Below are positions 52,790-61,328 of a DNA stretch of 64,000 nt, in pieces. The position numbers were made by a program, and so were the translations under genes. The notes under the pieces were generated by a model that was given only the letters and a program-made list of their open reading frames with translations, did no database searches and was not told the origin of the DNA. Position 1 is the first letter of the stretch, and every line of letters starts with the position of its first letter. This DNA comes from Mariprofundus sp. KV (GTDB lineage Bacteria > Pseudomonadota > Zetaproteobacteria > Mariprofundales > Mariprofundaceae): positions 62,001-126,000 of the forward strand of contig NZ_VWNB01000004.1 in NCBI RefSeq assembly GCF_013387475.1, read 5' to 3'.

Positions 52790-53971
52790 TTACAGCACAG
52801 ATTCCGCGATGGCATCGGCGACTATGATTCCTGACTCAGTCAGTGAAATGGTAACCTCATCAACAGCCAGCAGGTTTTGTGATTGCCAGGGTTGAAGTTG
52901 CATGGCGAAAAATTCAGCGGCATCAAAGCCAAAGCGGTCGCAAAAGTCAGATCGGTTAATGCCGTCACGGCGGCGAAGGCCAAGCCAGACGGCCTCGCCG
53001 GCAGCCTGTGGGATCAGCAGTGACTCCTGCGTATTGATGGTGCTTTTGCCCGTTGTGGCGGCTTTGATGTAGGACTCAGGGGTGCGAATATTGCTGTAGC
53101 GGGTGATGCCGCCAAGCTTGCCGCTGTCAGAGTCATCCCATTTTCCTGCTGCGCCGGCACCGATGCCGATGTAGTCGTGATATCTCCAGTAGCCGTCGTT
53201 ATGGCGGCATTTTAGTCCCGGCCTGGCAAAGTTGGATATCTCATAAGCTTCCAGTCCAGCCGATTGCAATTGATTGCGTGTCTCTGTGAACATGGTGATG
53301 GCCAGATCATCATCGGGAAGATTGATGGGGCTGATGGCGTGAGTGGTTGCCAGCTTGGTGTGCGGCTCGATGGTCAGCTGGTAGCAGGAGAGGTGCTCTG
53401 TGCCAAGTGCGATGGCGGTCTGCAGGCTCTGCAGCCACTGATCCAGTGATTGGTTTGGCAGACCATAGATCAGATCGAGATTTATATTCTCGAAACCGGC
53501 ATCTCTGGCGATCTCAAAAGCATCAAGTGCCTCGCGGCTGTTATGGATGCGCTCCAGCCACTTCAGTTCGCCATCATTCAGGCTCTGTACACCCATCGAT
53601 AGCCGATTGACCCCGGCCTGACGATAGGCAGCGAAATGTCCGGCATCGACACTACCCGGATTGGCCTCAATGCTGATCTCAATATTTTTTTCAAATCCAC
53701 ACAGCTGATACGCATGCTCAATGACGGCATGGATCAGCTCAGGCGGTGCCAGCGACGGGGTGCCGCCACCGATAAATATGGATGCCACTTTCCGGTCTGC
53801 AAACATCGGAGTTTCAGCCCACTGTTGCAGTTCAGCAACCAATGCCTGTTGGTAGCCTTTCCAGTCGGGAGTAGAGCGCTGATGTGAATTGAAATCACAG
53901 TAGTGGCACTTATGGGCGCAAAAGGGGATGTGCACATAGAGCAGTAGTGGCGAGCGGAGGATTCCGGTCAT
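52790..53971 (-). CDS. hemW: Heme chaperone HemW (radical SAM, HemN-like)
   Basis: 393 residues. CxxxCxxC at C18/C22/C25 in PFCAHKCHYCDF binds the 4Fe-4S cluster; then GGGTPS, ANPGS and the Arg of NRLSMGVQS are radical-SAM motifs of this family. HemW lacks coproporphyrinogen oxidase activity and inserts heme. Last gene of the minus-strand maf-rng-hemW run, 16 bp after rng. Confidence 0.9.
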   Translation of the reverse strand: MTGILRSPLLLYVHIPFCAHKCHYCDFNSHQRSTPDWKGYQQALVAELQQWAETPMFADRKVASIFIGGGTPSLAPPELIHAVIEHAYQLCGFEKNIEISIEANPGSVDAGHFAAYRQAGVNRLSMGVQSLNDGELKWLERIHNSREALDAFEIARDAGFENINLDLIYGLPNQSLDQWLQSLQTAIALGTEHLSCYQLTIEPHTKLATTHAISPINLPDDDLAITMFTETRNQLQSAGLEAYEISNFARPGLKCRHNDGYWRYHDYIGIGAGAAGKWDDSDSGKLGGITRYSNIRTPESYIKAATTGKSTINTQESLLIPQAAGEAVWLGLRRRDGINRSDFCDRFGFDAAEFFAMQLQPWQSQNLLAVDEVTISLTESGIIVADAIAESVL

Positions 53972-53987
53972 GCTTGATGAGTCCCTG

Positions 53988-55514
53988 TTATTGTAGAACT
54001 ATTTCGTAGTGATCCGGCGCAAACTGTTCATTGCTCTCTAGTCTGATCTCCTTACGCAGAAACGCTTCAAGCTGCTCAACCGATTTACTCTCTTCACCAA
54101 GCATCAGGTCAATAATCTGGGGGTGAGCAATGACCATCAGTTTTTCACAAGGGTAGGCACGCGCCTCAGCCACCACTTCGCGAAAGAGCTGGTAACAGAT
54201 CGTGGTCGGACTTTTGGCACTGCCAACACCATGACAGTGGTCGCACTCATTGAGCAGGATACGGCCGAGGGATTCTCGTGTGCGTTTGCGGGTCATCTCG
54301 ACAAGGCCCAGGTCTGAAAGTTGCACAACATGGGTCTTGGCCTTGTCACGCTTGAGCGCCTCCTCCAGAACCTCCATAAGTCGCTGTTTGTTCTCATCTT
54401 CCTGCATATCAATAAAATCGACAACAACGATACCGCCAAGGTTACGTAACCTGAGTTGGTGTACAATTTCATGTACCGCCTCAAGGTTGGTTTTAAAACC
54501 TGTCTCCTCCATATTACGGGAGCCGACAAAGGAGCCTGAATTGACATCAATGGCAATTAACGCTTCGGTCTGGTCAATAACAAGGTAGCCACCGGATTTC
54601 AGCGAGACGCGCCGTTGCAGGGCGCGTTCAATCGCCTCTTCAACGCCGTAGACGTCGAAGATCGGACGATCGCCCGGATAGTAGTAGAGCTTTTTGGCGA
54701 CCTCAGGCATAAAACGACGGGCAAATTTTTTCATGCTCTCGTATGCCTCTTTCGAATCGATATGAATTTTCTCGACATCGCTATCAACATAATCGCGCAT
54801 GACCCGCAGATAGAGGTTGAGCTCCTTGTGGATGATGCTGCCCAATCCTGAGCATTTTGATCGTTTCTCGATATCAGCCCAGAGACGAAGCAGAAACTCC
54901 AGATCCTGACGCATCTCATCTTCATCGCGCCCTTCAGCCACAGTGCGAATAATCAGGCCACCCTGTTCAGGGCTGATGGCTTTGCCGATAGCAAGGAGGC
55001 GTTCGCGCTCCTTCTGGTCTTCAAGGCGGCGAGCGATGCCGATATGATCAAGATGCGGCAGATAGACCAGATAACGACCTGCCAGACCGATCTGGGTGGT
55101 TAGACGAGGCCCTTTGGATGCGATGGGTTCTCGGGAGACCTGCACCATCAACTCCTGCCCATCTTTTATCAGGTTGGCGATAGGCGGCGCAGAACGGCGT
55201 GAGTAATGTGTCGCTGGCGTTTCGCTATCACACTCTGACTCATCTCCGTTTTCCATCTCATCAGAAAACTCAACAGCATCCTGTTTTGCTGTGGCGATAT
55301 CTCCGGCGTAGAGGAAGCCAGCCTTCTCCATGCCGATATCCACAAATGCCGCCTGAATGCCTGGCAGAACCCGCTGCACGCGACCTTTGTAGATGTTGCC
55401 CTTCAGACCGCGCTCGCTTTCGCGTTCAATATAGATCTCTTCGGCCAGATTATTCTCAATGCGGGCGATCCGTGTTTCAAACGGGGCGACATTAACCAGT
55501 AGTTCAATACTCAT
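53988..55514 (-). CDS. rng: Ribonuclease G
   Basis: 508 residues. N-terminal S1 domain with VLPGIQAAFVDIG, interrupted by an acidic insert (about 80-105, FSDEMENGDESECDSE), then the RNase H-like catalytic core with IDVNSG and GGIVVVDFIDM (catalytic Asp pair) and the zinc-link CDHCHG. RNase G processes 16S rRNA 5' ends and some mRNAs. Overlaps maf by 4 bp. Confidence 0.94.
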   Translation of the reverse strand: MSIELLVNVAPFETRIARIENNLAEEIYIERESERGLKGNIYKGRVQRVLPGIQAAFVDIGMEKAGFLYAGDIATAKQDAVEFSDEMENGDESECDSETPATHYSRRSAPPIANLIKDGQELMVQVSREPIASKGPRLTTQIGLAGRYLVYLPHLDHIGIARRLEDQKERERLLAIGKAISPEQGGLIIRTVAEGRDEDEMRQDLEFLLRLWADIEKRSKCSGLGSIIHKELNLYLRVMRDYVDSDVEKIHIDSKEAYESMKKFARRFMPEVAKKLYYYPGDRPIFDVYGVEEAIERALQRRVSLKSGGYLVIDQTEALIAIDVNSGSFVGSRNMEETGFKTNLEAVHEIVHQLRLRNLGGIVVVDFIDMQEDENKQRLMEVLEEALKRDKAKTHVVQLSDLGLVEMTRKRTRESLGRILLNECDHCHGVGSAKSPTTICYQLFREVVAEARAYPCEKLMVIAHPQIIDLMLGEESKSVEQLEAFLRKEIRLESNEQFAPDHYEIVLQ

Positions 55515-56071
55515 AATTTGTCCTTCATCTGAGCAATCATATGCAGGGTTGTGGAGACCGGCAAACCGATGACATTATCCAGTGGTCCATCAATGGCCTG
55601 GATAAAGGAGGCTGCTCCACCCTGAATGGCATAACTGCCAGCCTTATCGAGAATATCATTGTGCGCCAGATAGGTATCAATCTCGTCACTACTGATGTTG
55701 CGAAAGGTTACGCTGGTCTGAATGCAATCACTCTGGATCTGATCACCCAGACGCACACATACGGCGGTTAGCACCTGATGGGTATGGCCGGAGAGTTGTG
55801 TAAGCATCTGTTTGGCGTGTTGAAGATCAGTTGGCTGCCCCAGCGCCTCACCGTGAATCGCCACCAGCGTATCAGCAGCAATGACAGGAGTTTTTCCGTC
55901 TGTCTGGCAGGCCAGAGCCTTCTCCCTGCAGAGGCGCTGCACGGTATCGGCAACAGTTTCATGAGCAAGTGGTGTTTCATCGATATGTGACGGTCGCACC
56001 TCAACAGCAAGGCCTGCAGCTTGCAGCAGGTAGAGACGACGTGGTGATCGGGATGCGAGAATAACTTCCAT
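55511..56071 (-). CDS. maf: Maf-family nucleotide pyrophosphatase (YhdE-like)
   Basis: About 186 residues from the ATG at 56071. Starts EVILASRSPRRL (active-site loop SxSPRR), with EKAL, VIAADTLVA (metal Asp) and KAGSYAIQGGAA near the end. Maf proteins hydrolyse dTTP/UTP or modified nucleotides and restrain septation. Overlaps rng by 4 bp; this maf-rng pairing is classical. Confidence 0.92.
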   Translation of the reverse strand: MEVILASRSPRRLYLLQAAGLAVEVRPSHIDETPLAHETVADTVQRLCREKALACQTDGKTPVIAADTLVAIHGEALGQPTDLQHAKQMLTQLSGHTHQVLTAVCVRLGDQIQSDCIQTSVTFRNISSDEIDTYLAHNDILDKAGSYAIQGGAASFIQAIDGPLDNVIGLPVSTTLHMIAQMKDKL

Positions 56072-56133
56072 CTGCCAAGCATAACCTGCCTTTCGCTTGA
56101 CGGCACGAACATCGCGCTTACGATGCACAACCC

Positions 56134-57123
56134 GTGACTACTGCAACGATCTCCCCGCTGGAGCGTGCAACGGAGCTGTGCAGAATGGATATGGAACGGG
56201 TGAATGCCTGTATCCATGAGAACCTGCAATCCGATATCATGATGATTCCAGCTATCGGCCACTATATCGTGAATAGTGGTGGCAAGCGCCTGCGCCCGCT
56301 GCTCTGCCTGCTGATTGCCCGTCTATTCGATTACAAAGGTGATAGCCATATCCCACTCTCGGTGGTGATTGAGTTTATCCATACTGCATCACTGCTGCAC
56401 GATGATGTCGTTGATTCATCCGATCAGCGCCGTGGCTCCCCCTCTGCCAATGGTGTATGGGGTAATCAGGCCAGCGTTCTGGTGGGTGATTACCTCTTCT
56501 CCAGAGCGTTTCAGATGATGGTGGCCGATGGTGATATGGCGATGCTCAAGCTGATGAGTGATGTCACCAACGCACTTGCTGAGGGTGAAGTGTTACAACT
56601 TTCGCGCACCTTTCATCTCGGCATGACAGAGGCAGAGTGCCTTGAGGTGATTGAGCGTAAAACTGCGGTACTGTTTAAGGCTGCCAGTGAAGTAGGAGCG
56701 CATGTTTCAGGTCAGCGTCCGGAGGTTGTGGCTGATCTGGCTGATTACGGTATGTGCCTTGGTGTTGCCTTTCAGTTGATGGATGATGCACTCGACTATC
56801 TGGCAGAGGCTGAAGAGGCGGGCAAACCAGTCGGGCACGATCTGGAAGAGGGTAAAATCACACTGCCGCTGATTCACGCCATGCAACGGGATAGCGAACT
56901 GGCCAAGCGGGTTGAAGAGATCTCCGAGCGCGGCAGCTATCAGGGTGATGATCGCCAGTGGGTACGTGAACGCGTGGCAGCTCAGGGTGGTGCAGAGTAT
57001 GCCATGCAACGTGCCAGAGATTATGCGCAGCGCGCCAAAGGGCGATTGCCCGAGGGCGAAAATTGTGAAATCAGAGCACTTCTTGCCGAGTTGGCCGATT
57101 TCTCCGCACACAGGCCTTATTAA
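56134..57123 (+). CDS. ispB: All-trans polyprenyl diphosphate synthase (IspB-like)
   Basis: 329 residues, GTG start without a clear RBS; an ATG at 56185 is an alternative. First aspartate-rich motif LLHDDVVDSSDQRRG, second LMDDALDY, and GGKRLRPLL binds IPP. It adds isoprene units to make the side chain of the respiratory quinone. Chain length cannot be read reliably. Divergent from maf. Confidence 0.92.
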   Translation: MTTATISPLERATELCRMDMERVNACIHENLQSDIMMIPAIGHYIVNSGGKRLRPLLCLLIARLFDYKGDSHIPLSVVIEFIHTASLLHDDVVDSSDQRRGSPSANGVWGNQASVLVGDYLFSRAFQMMVADGDMAMLKLMSDVTNALAEGEVLQLSRTFHLGMTEAECLEVIERKTAVLFKAASEVGAHVSGQRPEVVADLADYGMCLGVAFQLMDDALDYLAEAEEAGKPVGHDLEEGKITLPLIHAMQRDSELAKRVEEISERGSYQGDDRQWVRERVAAQGGAEYAMQRARDYAQRAKGRLPEGENCEIRALLAELADFSAHRPY

Positions 57124-57270
57124 ACAAACTCTTCCTTTTATAATCTATAGTTATGGATGTATCCAATCTCCTTGCAGGGCTCTTGCAGGGGCTTTTGAGA
57201 TTTAGGTCACAGATTCAAAAGGCTATCACCTCAAGCATTGCGACCAGCAAAGTTTTGCCGGAGGCTTGAT

Positions 57271-58134
57271 ATGAGTGCAGTGAGAAAACCACAGAAAAGC
57301 AGCAGTGAAGTGAAGGTTCTGACTATTCCGAAATCCAGCGCCAGCCGGGTGCCTGCAACCAATCGCAAACCTGCTGTCAGCCAGAAAAGTGCGGATAAGG
57401 CCAATGCGGTCGATCTGGTTGTCTCCTCCAGCGATCTGGCTGTTGTGCCAAGGCTTGCCGCATCCAAGCCCGCCAGTCGGGTCAATGCCAAACCTCTGGA
57501 TATGGATGAGATTATTGAAGAGGTGGCACACGCCATTGCGACCACTCAGGATCACTATAAATGCATCATGTTTACCGATCTGGAGAGCTCGACCGAATAC
57601 AAGCGCTCGATGGGTCACACCAAAGGTTATATGCGCAACCGTCTCTTCTGCGATATCTGTGAACGTGCAGTTGAGCGGTACAGTGGGCAGGTTGTAAAAA
57701 AGCTGGGTGATGGCGTTTTGATCGTGTTTGAGCGGGCTATTGATGCAGTGATGGCATCAATGCTGATCAAAAGCTCTCTCTCCAATGAGCGCAAGAAACT
57801 GAAGAAGATCGTTGGCCCGATGAATTTCCGTATCGGTATCACCTGTGGTTATGTCAAAGAGATTCCAGGCAAGGAGCAGGATTTCATTGGTCACGCAATG
57901 GATAAGGGGGCACGCATTGAATCGCAGGCCCTGCGTAACCAGATTCTTATTGATGAGATTGTTTATGGCCTGATTCACACCAAACTGCGTGACTACTCCG
58001 GTGATATTCTGATCGGAGCACCGAAAAACATGACGCTTAAAGGCGTTGGTGTAAGTACCCTGTATGAGGTTTCACCCAAGCAGATGGGACTTGAGTCCAG
58101 TCTTGGAAGCCGCATGAAAAAGATGTTTCAATAA
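57271..58134 (+). CDS. Class III nucleotidyl cyclase (adenylate-type), soluble
   Basis: About 287 residues from the ATG at 57271 (GGAGG upstream). Residues 1-80 are basic, Ser/Ala/Lys-rich and disordered. The cyclase domain shows MFTDLESS (metal Asp, D103), KKLGDGVLIVFE (second metal Asp D147 and adenine-selecting Lys K143), RIGITCG, and FIGHAMDKGARIES with adenine-type Asp D204 and transition-state Arg R215. The Asn that positions the ribose (VNxAAR) is Asp D211 here. This suggests adenylate rather than guanylate specificity but possibly altered activity. No membrane or sensor domain. A terminator follows. Confidence 0.8.
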   Translation: MSAVRKPQKSSSEVKVLTIPKSSASRVPATNRKPAVSQKSADKANAVDLVVSSSDLAVVPRLAASKPASRVNAKPLDMDEIIEEVAHAIATTQDHYKCIMFTDLESSTEYKRSMGHTKGYMRNRLFCDICERAVERYSGQVVKKLGDGVLIVFERAIDAVMASMLIKSSLSNERKKLKKIVGPMNFRIGITCGYVKEIPGKEQDFIGHAMDKGARIESQALRNQILIDEIVYGLIHTKLRDYSGDILIGAPKNMTLKGVGVSTLYEVSPKQMGLESSLGSRMKKMFQ

Positions 58135-58186
58135 GAACAGTCGCAGCGCCGTTTTCAGGGTACTTCAATAAACCTGTTTTATTATC

Positions 58187-58215
58187 AGCCCCGCAGCACT
58201 TCTGCGGGGCTTTTT
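58187..58215 (+). terminator. Rho-independent terminator after cyclase
   Basis: Perfect arms AGCCCCGCAG and CTGCGGGGCT, 5-base loop, then Ts. Confidence 0.92.
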
Positions 58216-58306
58216 CTGTTTTGATGACTGGAGTCACATTTACGCATTCCACGTTTCAGTAAGATATCCAGGCAATCTCAGTAAACGAGTGCGCAAGGAG
58301 GTCAAT

Positions 58307-58555
58307 ATGAAAGCTGTTACGCTACTGCTATCATCTCTACTACTACTGTCAGCGACTGCTACAGCCCAGGATTTCAAGGCGACAAACCCGGCAGGTGAAT
58401 CAACTTTTCTGGCCAGTTTCATGGATGGGGCTACTAAAGTCACCATGCTAAGCAGTAATCGCTCAACTTATAAGCAGAGGCATATCAAACCATATGTGCG
58501 CCAACAAAAGTTTGATGATGACGCATACCTGCGACGTATCTCTTACAACGACTGA
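58307..58555 (+). CDS. Small secreted hypothetical protein
   Basis: 82 residues from the ATG at 58307, 5 bp after AAGGAGG. A clear signal peptide (TLLLSSLLLLSATATAQ) then about 60 soluble residues with FLASFMDGATKV and a basic/aromatic tail ending SYND. No Cys. Family not recognised. The stop codon directly abuts the rsuA stop on the other strand (no gap). Confidence 0.7.
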   Translation: MKAVTLLLSSLLLLSATATAQDFKATNPAGESTFLASFMDGATKVTMLSSNRSTYKQRHIKPYVRQQKFDDDAYLRRISYND

Positions 58556-59287
58556 CTAGGCATCGCCTGAAACAAGCGCCATCAGCTCCTCAGCAGTGGT
58601 GACCTTGTAGTCGCCCTCGCTAAGATCGCACGCTTCCAGTGATAGTGCGCCGATATGGGTGCGGGTGAGTCCTGTGACGTGATTGCCAATAGCTGCAAAC
58701 ATGCGGCGCACCTGATGGTAGCGCCCCTCATGTAAAATAAGGGTTGCCTCTTTTTCACCCTGCACACGCATCTCTGCCGGCAGACATGGTCTCTCATCAC
58801 CCTCCAGAAGCAGTGTTCCGGCTGCAAACAACTCAACCTCATTGCCCTGCAGGGGGCGATCCAATGTTACAGCATAGGTTTTGCAGATATGTTTTTTCGG
58901 ACTGGTCAGCTGATGATTGAGAATGCCATCATCAGTTACAATCAATAGTCCCGAGGTCTCTTTATCCAGCCGGCCAACAGCTGAGAGTGGCGGCTTGCGA
59001 TCAATCCAGCGATCAGGGAAATCGGCATAGATCAGGCGGCCATTCTCCTTGCGGGAGCAGACTGTACCCAGCGGTTTATGATAGATAATGGTCAGCCCAT
59101 GCGGGTGATCCAGCGGTTTCTCATCGAGTAGCACCTGATCGGCTAATACCTTCTGGGCAGGGGAGGTGGCAGGCTCTCCATCGATCGTGATCCATCCCTC
59201 CTTAATCCAGTAGCGCACATCTTTTCTGGCACCATAGCCAAGATTGGAGAGTAGTTTGTCCAGCCGTTCGGCTTTTGCGTTATTCAT
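58556..59287 (-). CDS. rsuA: 16S rRNA pseudouridine(516) synthase
   Basis: 243 residues. N-terminal S4 RNA-binding domain (ERLDKLLSNLG), then the catalytic GRLDKETSGLL with the nucleophilic Asp, LTSPKKHICKTY, and HEGRYHQVRRMF. RsuA-type architecture rather than RluB/E/F by the ITSPKxH-KTY segment. Overlaps the rsmC stop by 4 bp, so two 16S modifiers are coupled. Confidence 0.85.
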   Translation of the reverse strand: MNNAKAERLDKLLSNLGYGARKDVRYWIKEGWITIDGEPATSPAQKVLADQVLLDEKPLDHPHGLTIIYHKPLGTVCSRKENGRLIYADFPDRWIDRKPPLSAVGRLDKETSGLLIVTDDGILNHQLTSPKKHICKTYAVTLDRPLQGNEVELFAAGTLLLEGDERPCLPAEMRVQGEKEATLILHEGRYHQVRRMFAAIGNHVTGLTRTHIGALSLEACDLSEGDYKVTTAEELMALVSGDA

Positions 59288-60288
59288 CGTACTCCTCGAA
59301 TGACTTTGAACCCTTCAGCTTCAATCAATGTTTGAACGCTTTTCAGGCCTGTTTGCAGCACAGACTCGTAGGGTAGCTTGCGATTGGCTACCAGATAGAT
59401 CTCTCCGCCCGGTTTCAGAGCGCGACAGCCGTTGAGAATGATCTTCTGCCCCAGTTCAATATCGCGATCCTGACCTGTATGAAAGGGAGGGTTGCATACA
59501 ATCCACTCCATATTGCCGGGCAAGGATTCAGCAGCGGCATCCAGCCAGTGAAGAGTAACCCTGGCAGACCACTGCGCACAGTTTTCAGCAGCGCAATCGA
59601 GCGCCAGCTGCTCTGCTTCAACCAGGTGCATACGTTTTACCTGCTCAGAGCTGCATAGAATCTTTTCGCTCAACAGGCCGTAGCCGCAGCAGAGATCCAT
59701 GCCGGTGCCGGAGAGTTCAGGCAGTTGCGAAAGTAGTAGTTGTGAGCCGGGATCGGCCCTGTCCCAGCTGAACAGGCCCGGTCGGGAGATCACTCCATGT
59801 GATGCGATGCGTTGCGCTTCTCCGTTACGCAACCACTGCGCTGCCAGTTCACTGTTCAACGCAGCTGATTTTACGGCAGAAAAGATGCGGCATTTCGATT
59901 TTGAGGACGAGGCTATATTGCCAGCCAGCTTGTTGAGGGCTGTTTCATAACCTTTGGCTCCGTGGTTGTTGGCACAGGCGATGACAATTTTCCCGCCTGG
60001 CACCAGTCGATTCATAGCATCAGCCATCCAGAACAGCGTCTGCTGCCTGTTTTTTGCAGGGTGAATCAGAATCAGGTCAAACCATTGATCTGTTGCCAAG
60101 GAGTGTGCCCACGCCAGGCCTGAATTACTCAGCGCAATGCATGATGGTTTAAAGCTCTGTTGCAGCTGGCAGCTGGCCGCTTGCCTGCAGATCTCATTGA
60201 GCAGCGGGTGCGCCTGGGCATTGAGAACCAGGACGTTTTTTGCTGAGGGATCCGGAATGTTTCTGTAAAGCAGTTCGATGGCCGACAT
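59284..60288 (-). CDS. rsmC: 16S rRNA (guanine(1207)-N2)-methyltransferase RsmC-like
   Basis: 334 residues. Two tandem methyltransferase-like domains, as in RsmC: the N-terminal one degenerate, the C-terminal one with MDLCCGYGLLSEK (SAM site) and VCNPPFHTG (catalytic NPPF). Methylates 16S rRNA in the 30S subunit. The next gene downstream, rsuA, also modifies 16S. Confidence 0.85.
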   Translation of the reverse strand: MSAIELLYRNIPDPSAKNVLVLNAQAHPLLNEICRQAASCQLQQSFKPSCIALSNSGLAWAHSLATDQWFDLILIHPAKNRQQTLFWMADAMNRLVPGGKIVIACANNHGAKGYETALNKLAGNIASSSKSKCRIFSAVKSAALNSELAAQWLRNGEAQRIASHGVISRPGLFSWDRADPGSQLLLSQLPELSGTGMDLCCGYGLLSEKILCSSEQVKRMHLVEAEQLALDCAAENCAQWSARVTLHWLDAAAESLPGNMEWIVCNPPFHTGQDRDIELGQKIILNGCRALKPGGEIYLVANRKLPYESVLQTGLKSVQTLIEAEGFKVIRGVR

Positions 60289-60351
60289 GGGGGCAATGTA
60301 GAAAGAGCATCAGGCGATGTCTATGCCGGTTGCGGTAACGCGCTAAAAAGT

Positions 60352-60423
60352 GTCGTGCATAGTCTGCTTTTGATAGGGTTTAGCTTGTCAATATTGGTCG
60401 TGCTAATTATAACTATGCACGAC
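60352..60423. promoter_or_regulatory. Strong sigma-70 promoter with 12-bp inverted-repeat operator
   Basis: Promoter TTGTCA (60385), 17-bp spacer, TATAAC (60408). GTCGTGCATAGT (60352-60363) and its exact complement ACTATGCACGAC (60412-60423) flank and overlap it, with a partial copy GTCGTGC at 60398. Confidence 0.6.
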
Positions 60424-60493
60424 TGTTGCCGTAGATTGGGGCAGTTTGTGGTTCCAGACACCGGGGAAGTGGATCGGAACAGGGGGGAATACA

Positions 60494-61090
60494 TTGAAAA
60501 AAGCGTGGTTTAGTTTTCTGGTTGTATGTTTTTTGGGCGGTGTGTCAGCGGCGGATGCAAATGATTTCAAACCCTACATCGGTCTTGGTGCCGGATTGTT
60601 TCATCTGAAGTATACTGAAGATAGAGCGGCGAGTAATATTGGCATGAATCAATCAACCTGGGGTACTTTCCTTAACGCTGGCGTTCAATATAAAAAATAT
60701 ATCGGATTAGAACTCCGTGGTGGTTTGACAGGAGGTGGGAGTGCAAGTTTTCCTGCCAATGTACCTCCAGAATTTTTAAAGGTTAGAGCAGATGCTTTCT
60801 TCTCATACCTGCTTAAACCACAGTTTCCGGTTAGCGATCAACTCAAGGTTTATGGTGTTTTTGGTGGTACTGCAGTCAAGTATGAGGCAATTAAAAGTAG
60901 TGGTGGTATTCAGCATGTACCTTGGAAAACGGGTGTGACGTATGGGCTTGGTCTGGAATATCAGTTTCGTCTTAAGGGATCATTGGCCATTGAGTGGGTT
61001 GAGTATTTGAGCGCAGTGCAGCATGCCAGTGGCCGTGGATCCGAGGCTTCAATGAGGGGAATAAGTTTCATCGTCAATAAGTCTTTTTAA
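60494..61090 (+). CDS. Outer-membrane beta-barrel protein (porin family)
   Basis: About 198 residues from the TTG at 60494 after AGGGGGGA; a GTG at 60446 would put the signal peptide inside. Signal peptide ends SAADAND; mature part starts FKPYIGLGAGLFHLKY, a barrel opening, with alternating strands (YIGLELRGGLTGGG, TYGLGLEYQF) and a terminal Phe (NKSF), the Bam recognition end. A small eight-strand barrel, like OprF/OmpA-type or opacity families. A promoter with an operator lies 70 bp upstream and a terminator follows. Confidence 0.8.
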   Translation: MKKAWFSFLVVCFLGGVSAADANDFKPYIGLGAGLFHLKYTEDRAASNIGMNQSTWGTFLNAGVQYKKYIGLELRGGLTGGGSASFPANVPPEFLKVRADAFFSYLLKPQFPVSDQLKVYGVFGGTAVKYEAIKSSGGIQHVPWKTGVTYGLGLEYQFRLKGSLAIEWVEYLSAVQHASGRGSEASMRGISFIVNKSF

Positions 61091-61182
61091 TGATAAGTAG
61101 TGCATGGCTGTTGTATTGATTCGGTGAAGAAATTAATCAACAGAATCGAACGGTTATAAATTCGGGTGTTGATGAGAGATAT

Positions 61183-61215
61183 AAAGGAGCCGAGAAATTC
61201 TTGGCTCCTTTTTTT
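61183..61215 (+). terminator. Rho-independent terminator after barrel gene
   Basis: Arms AAAGGAGCC and GGCTCCTTT, then more Ts. Confidence 0.9.
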
Positions 61216-61328
61216 ATGCCTGTAAATAACCCCGCCCTATTTAAGTGAAATATAACTGCTTATGGCATGTTTCTTTCTTTACTCATCTGCTAACTGTTAG
61301 GGATTATGGTTAGTAAAATCTTCATCAG

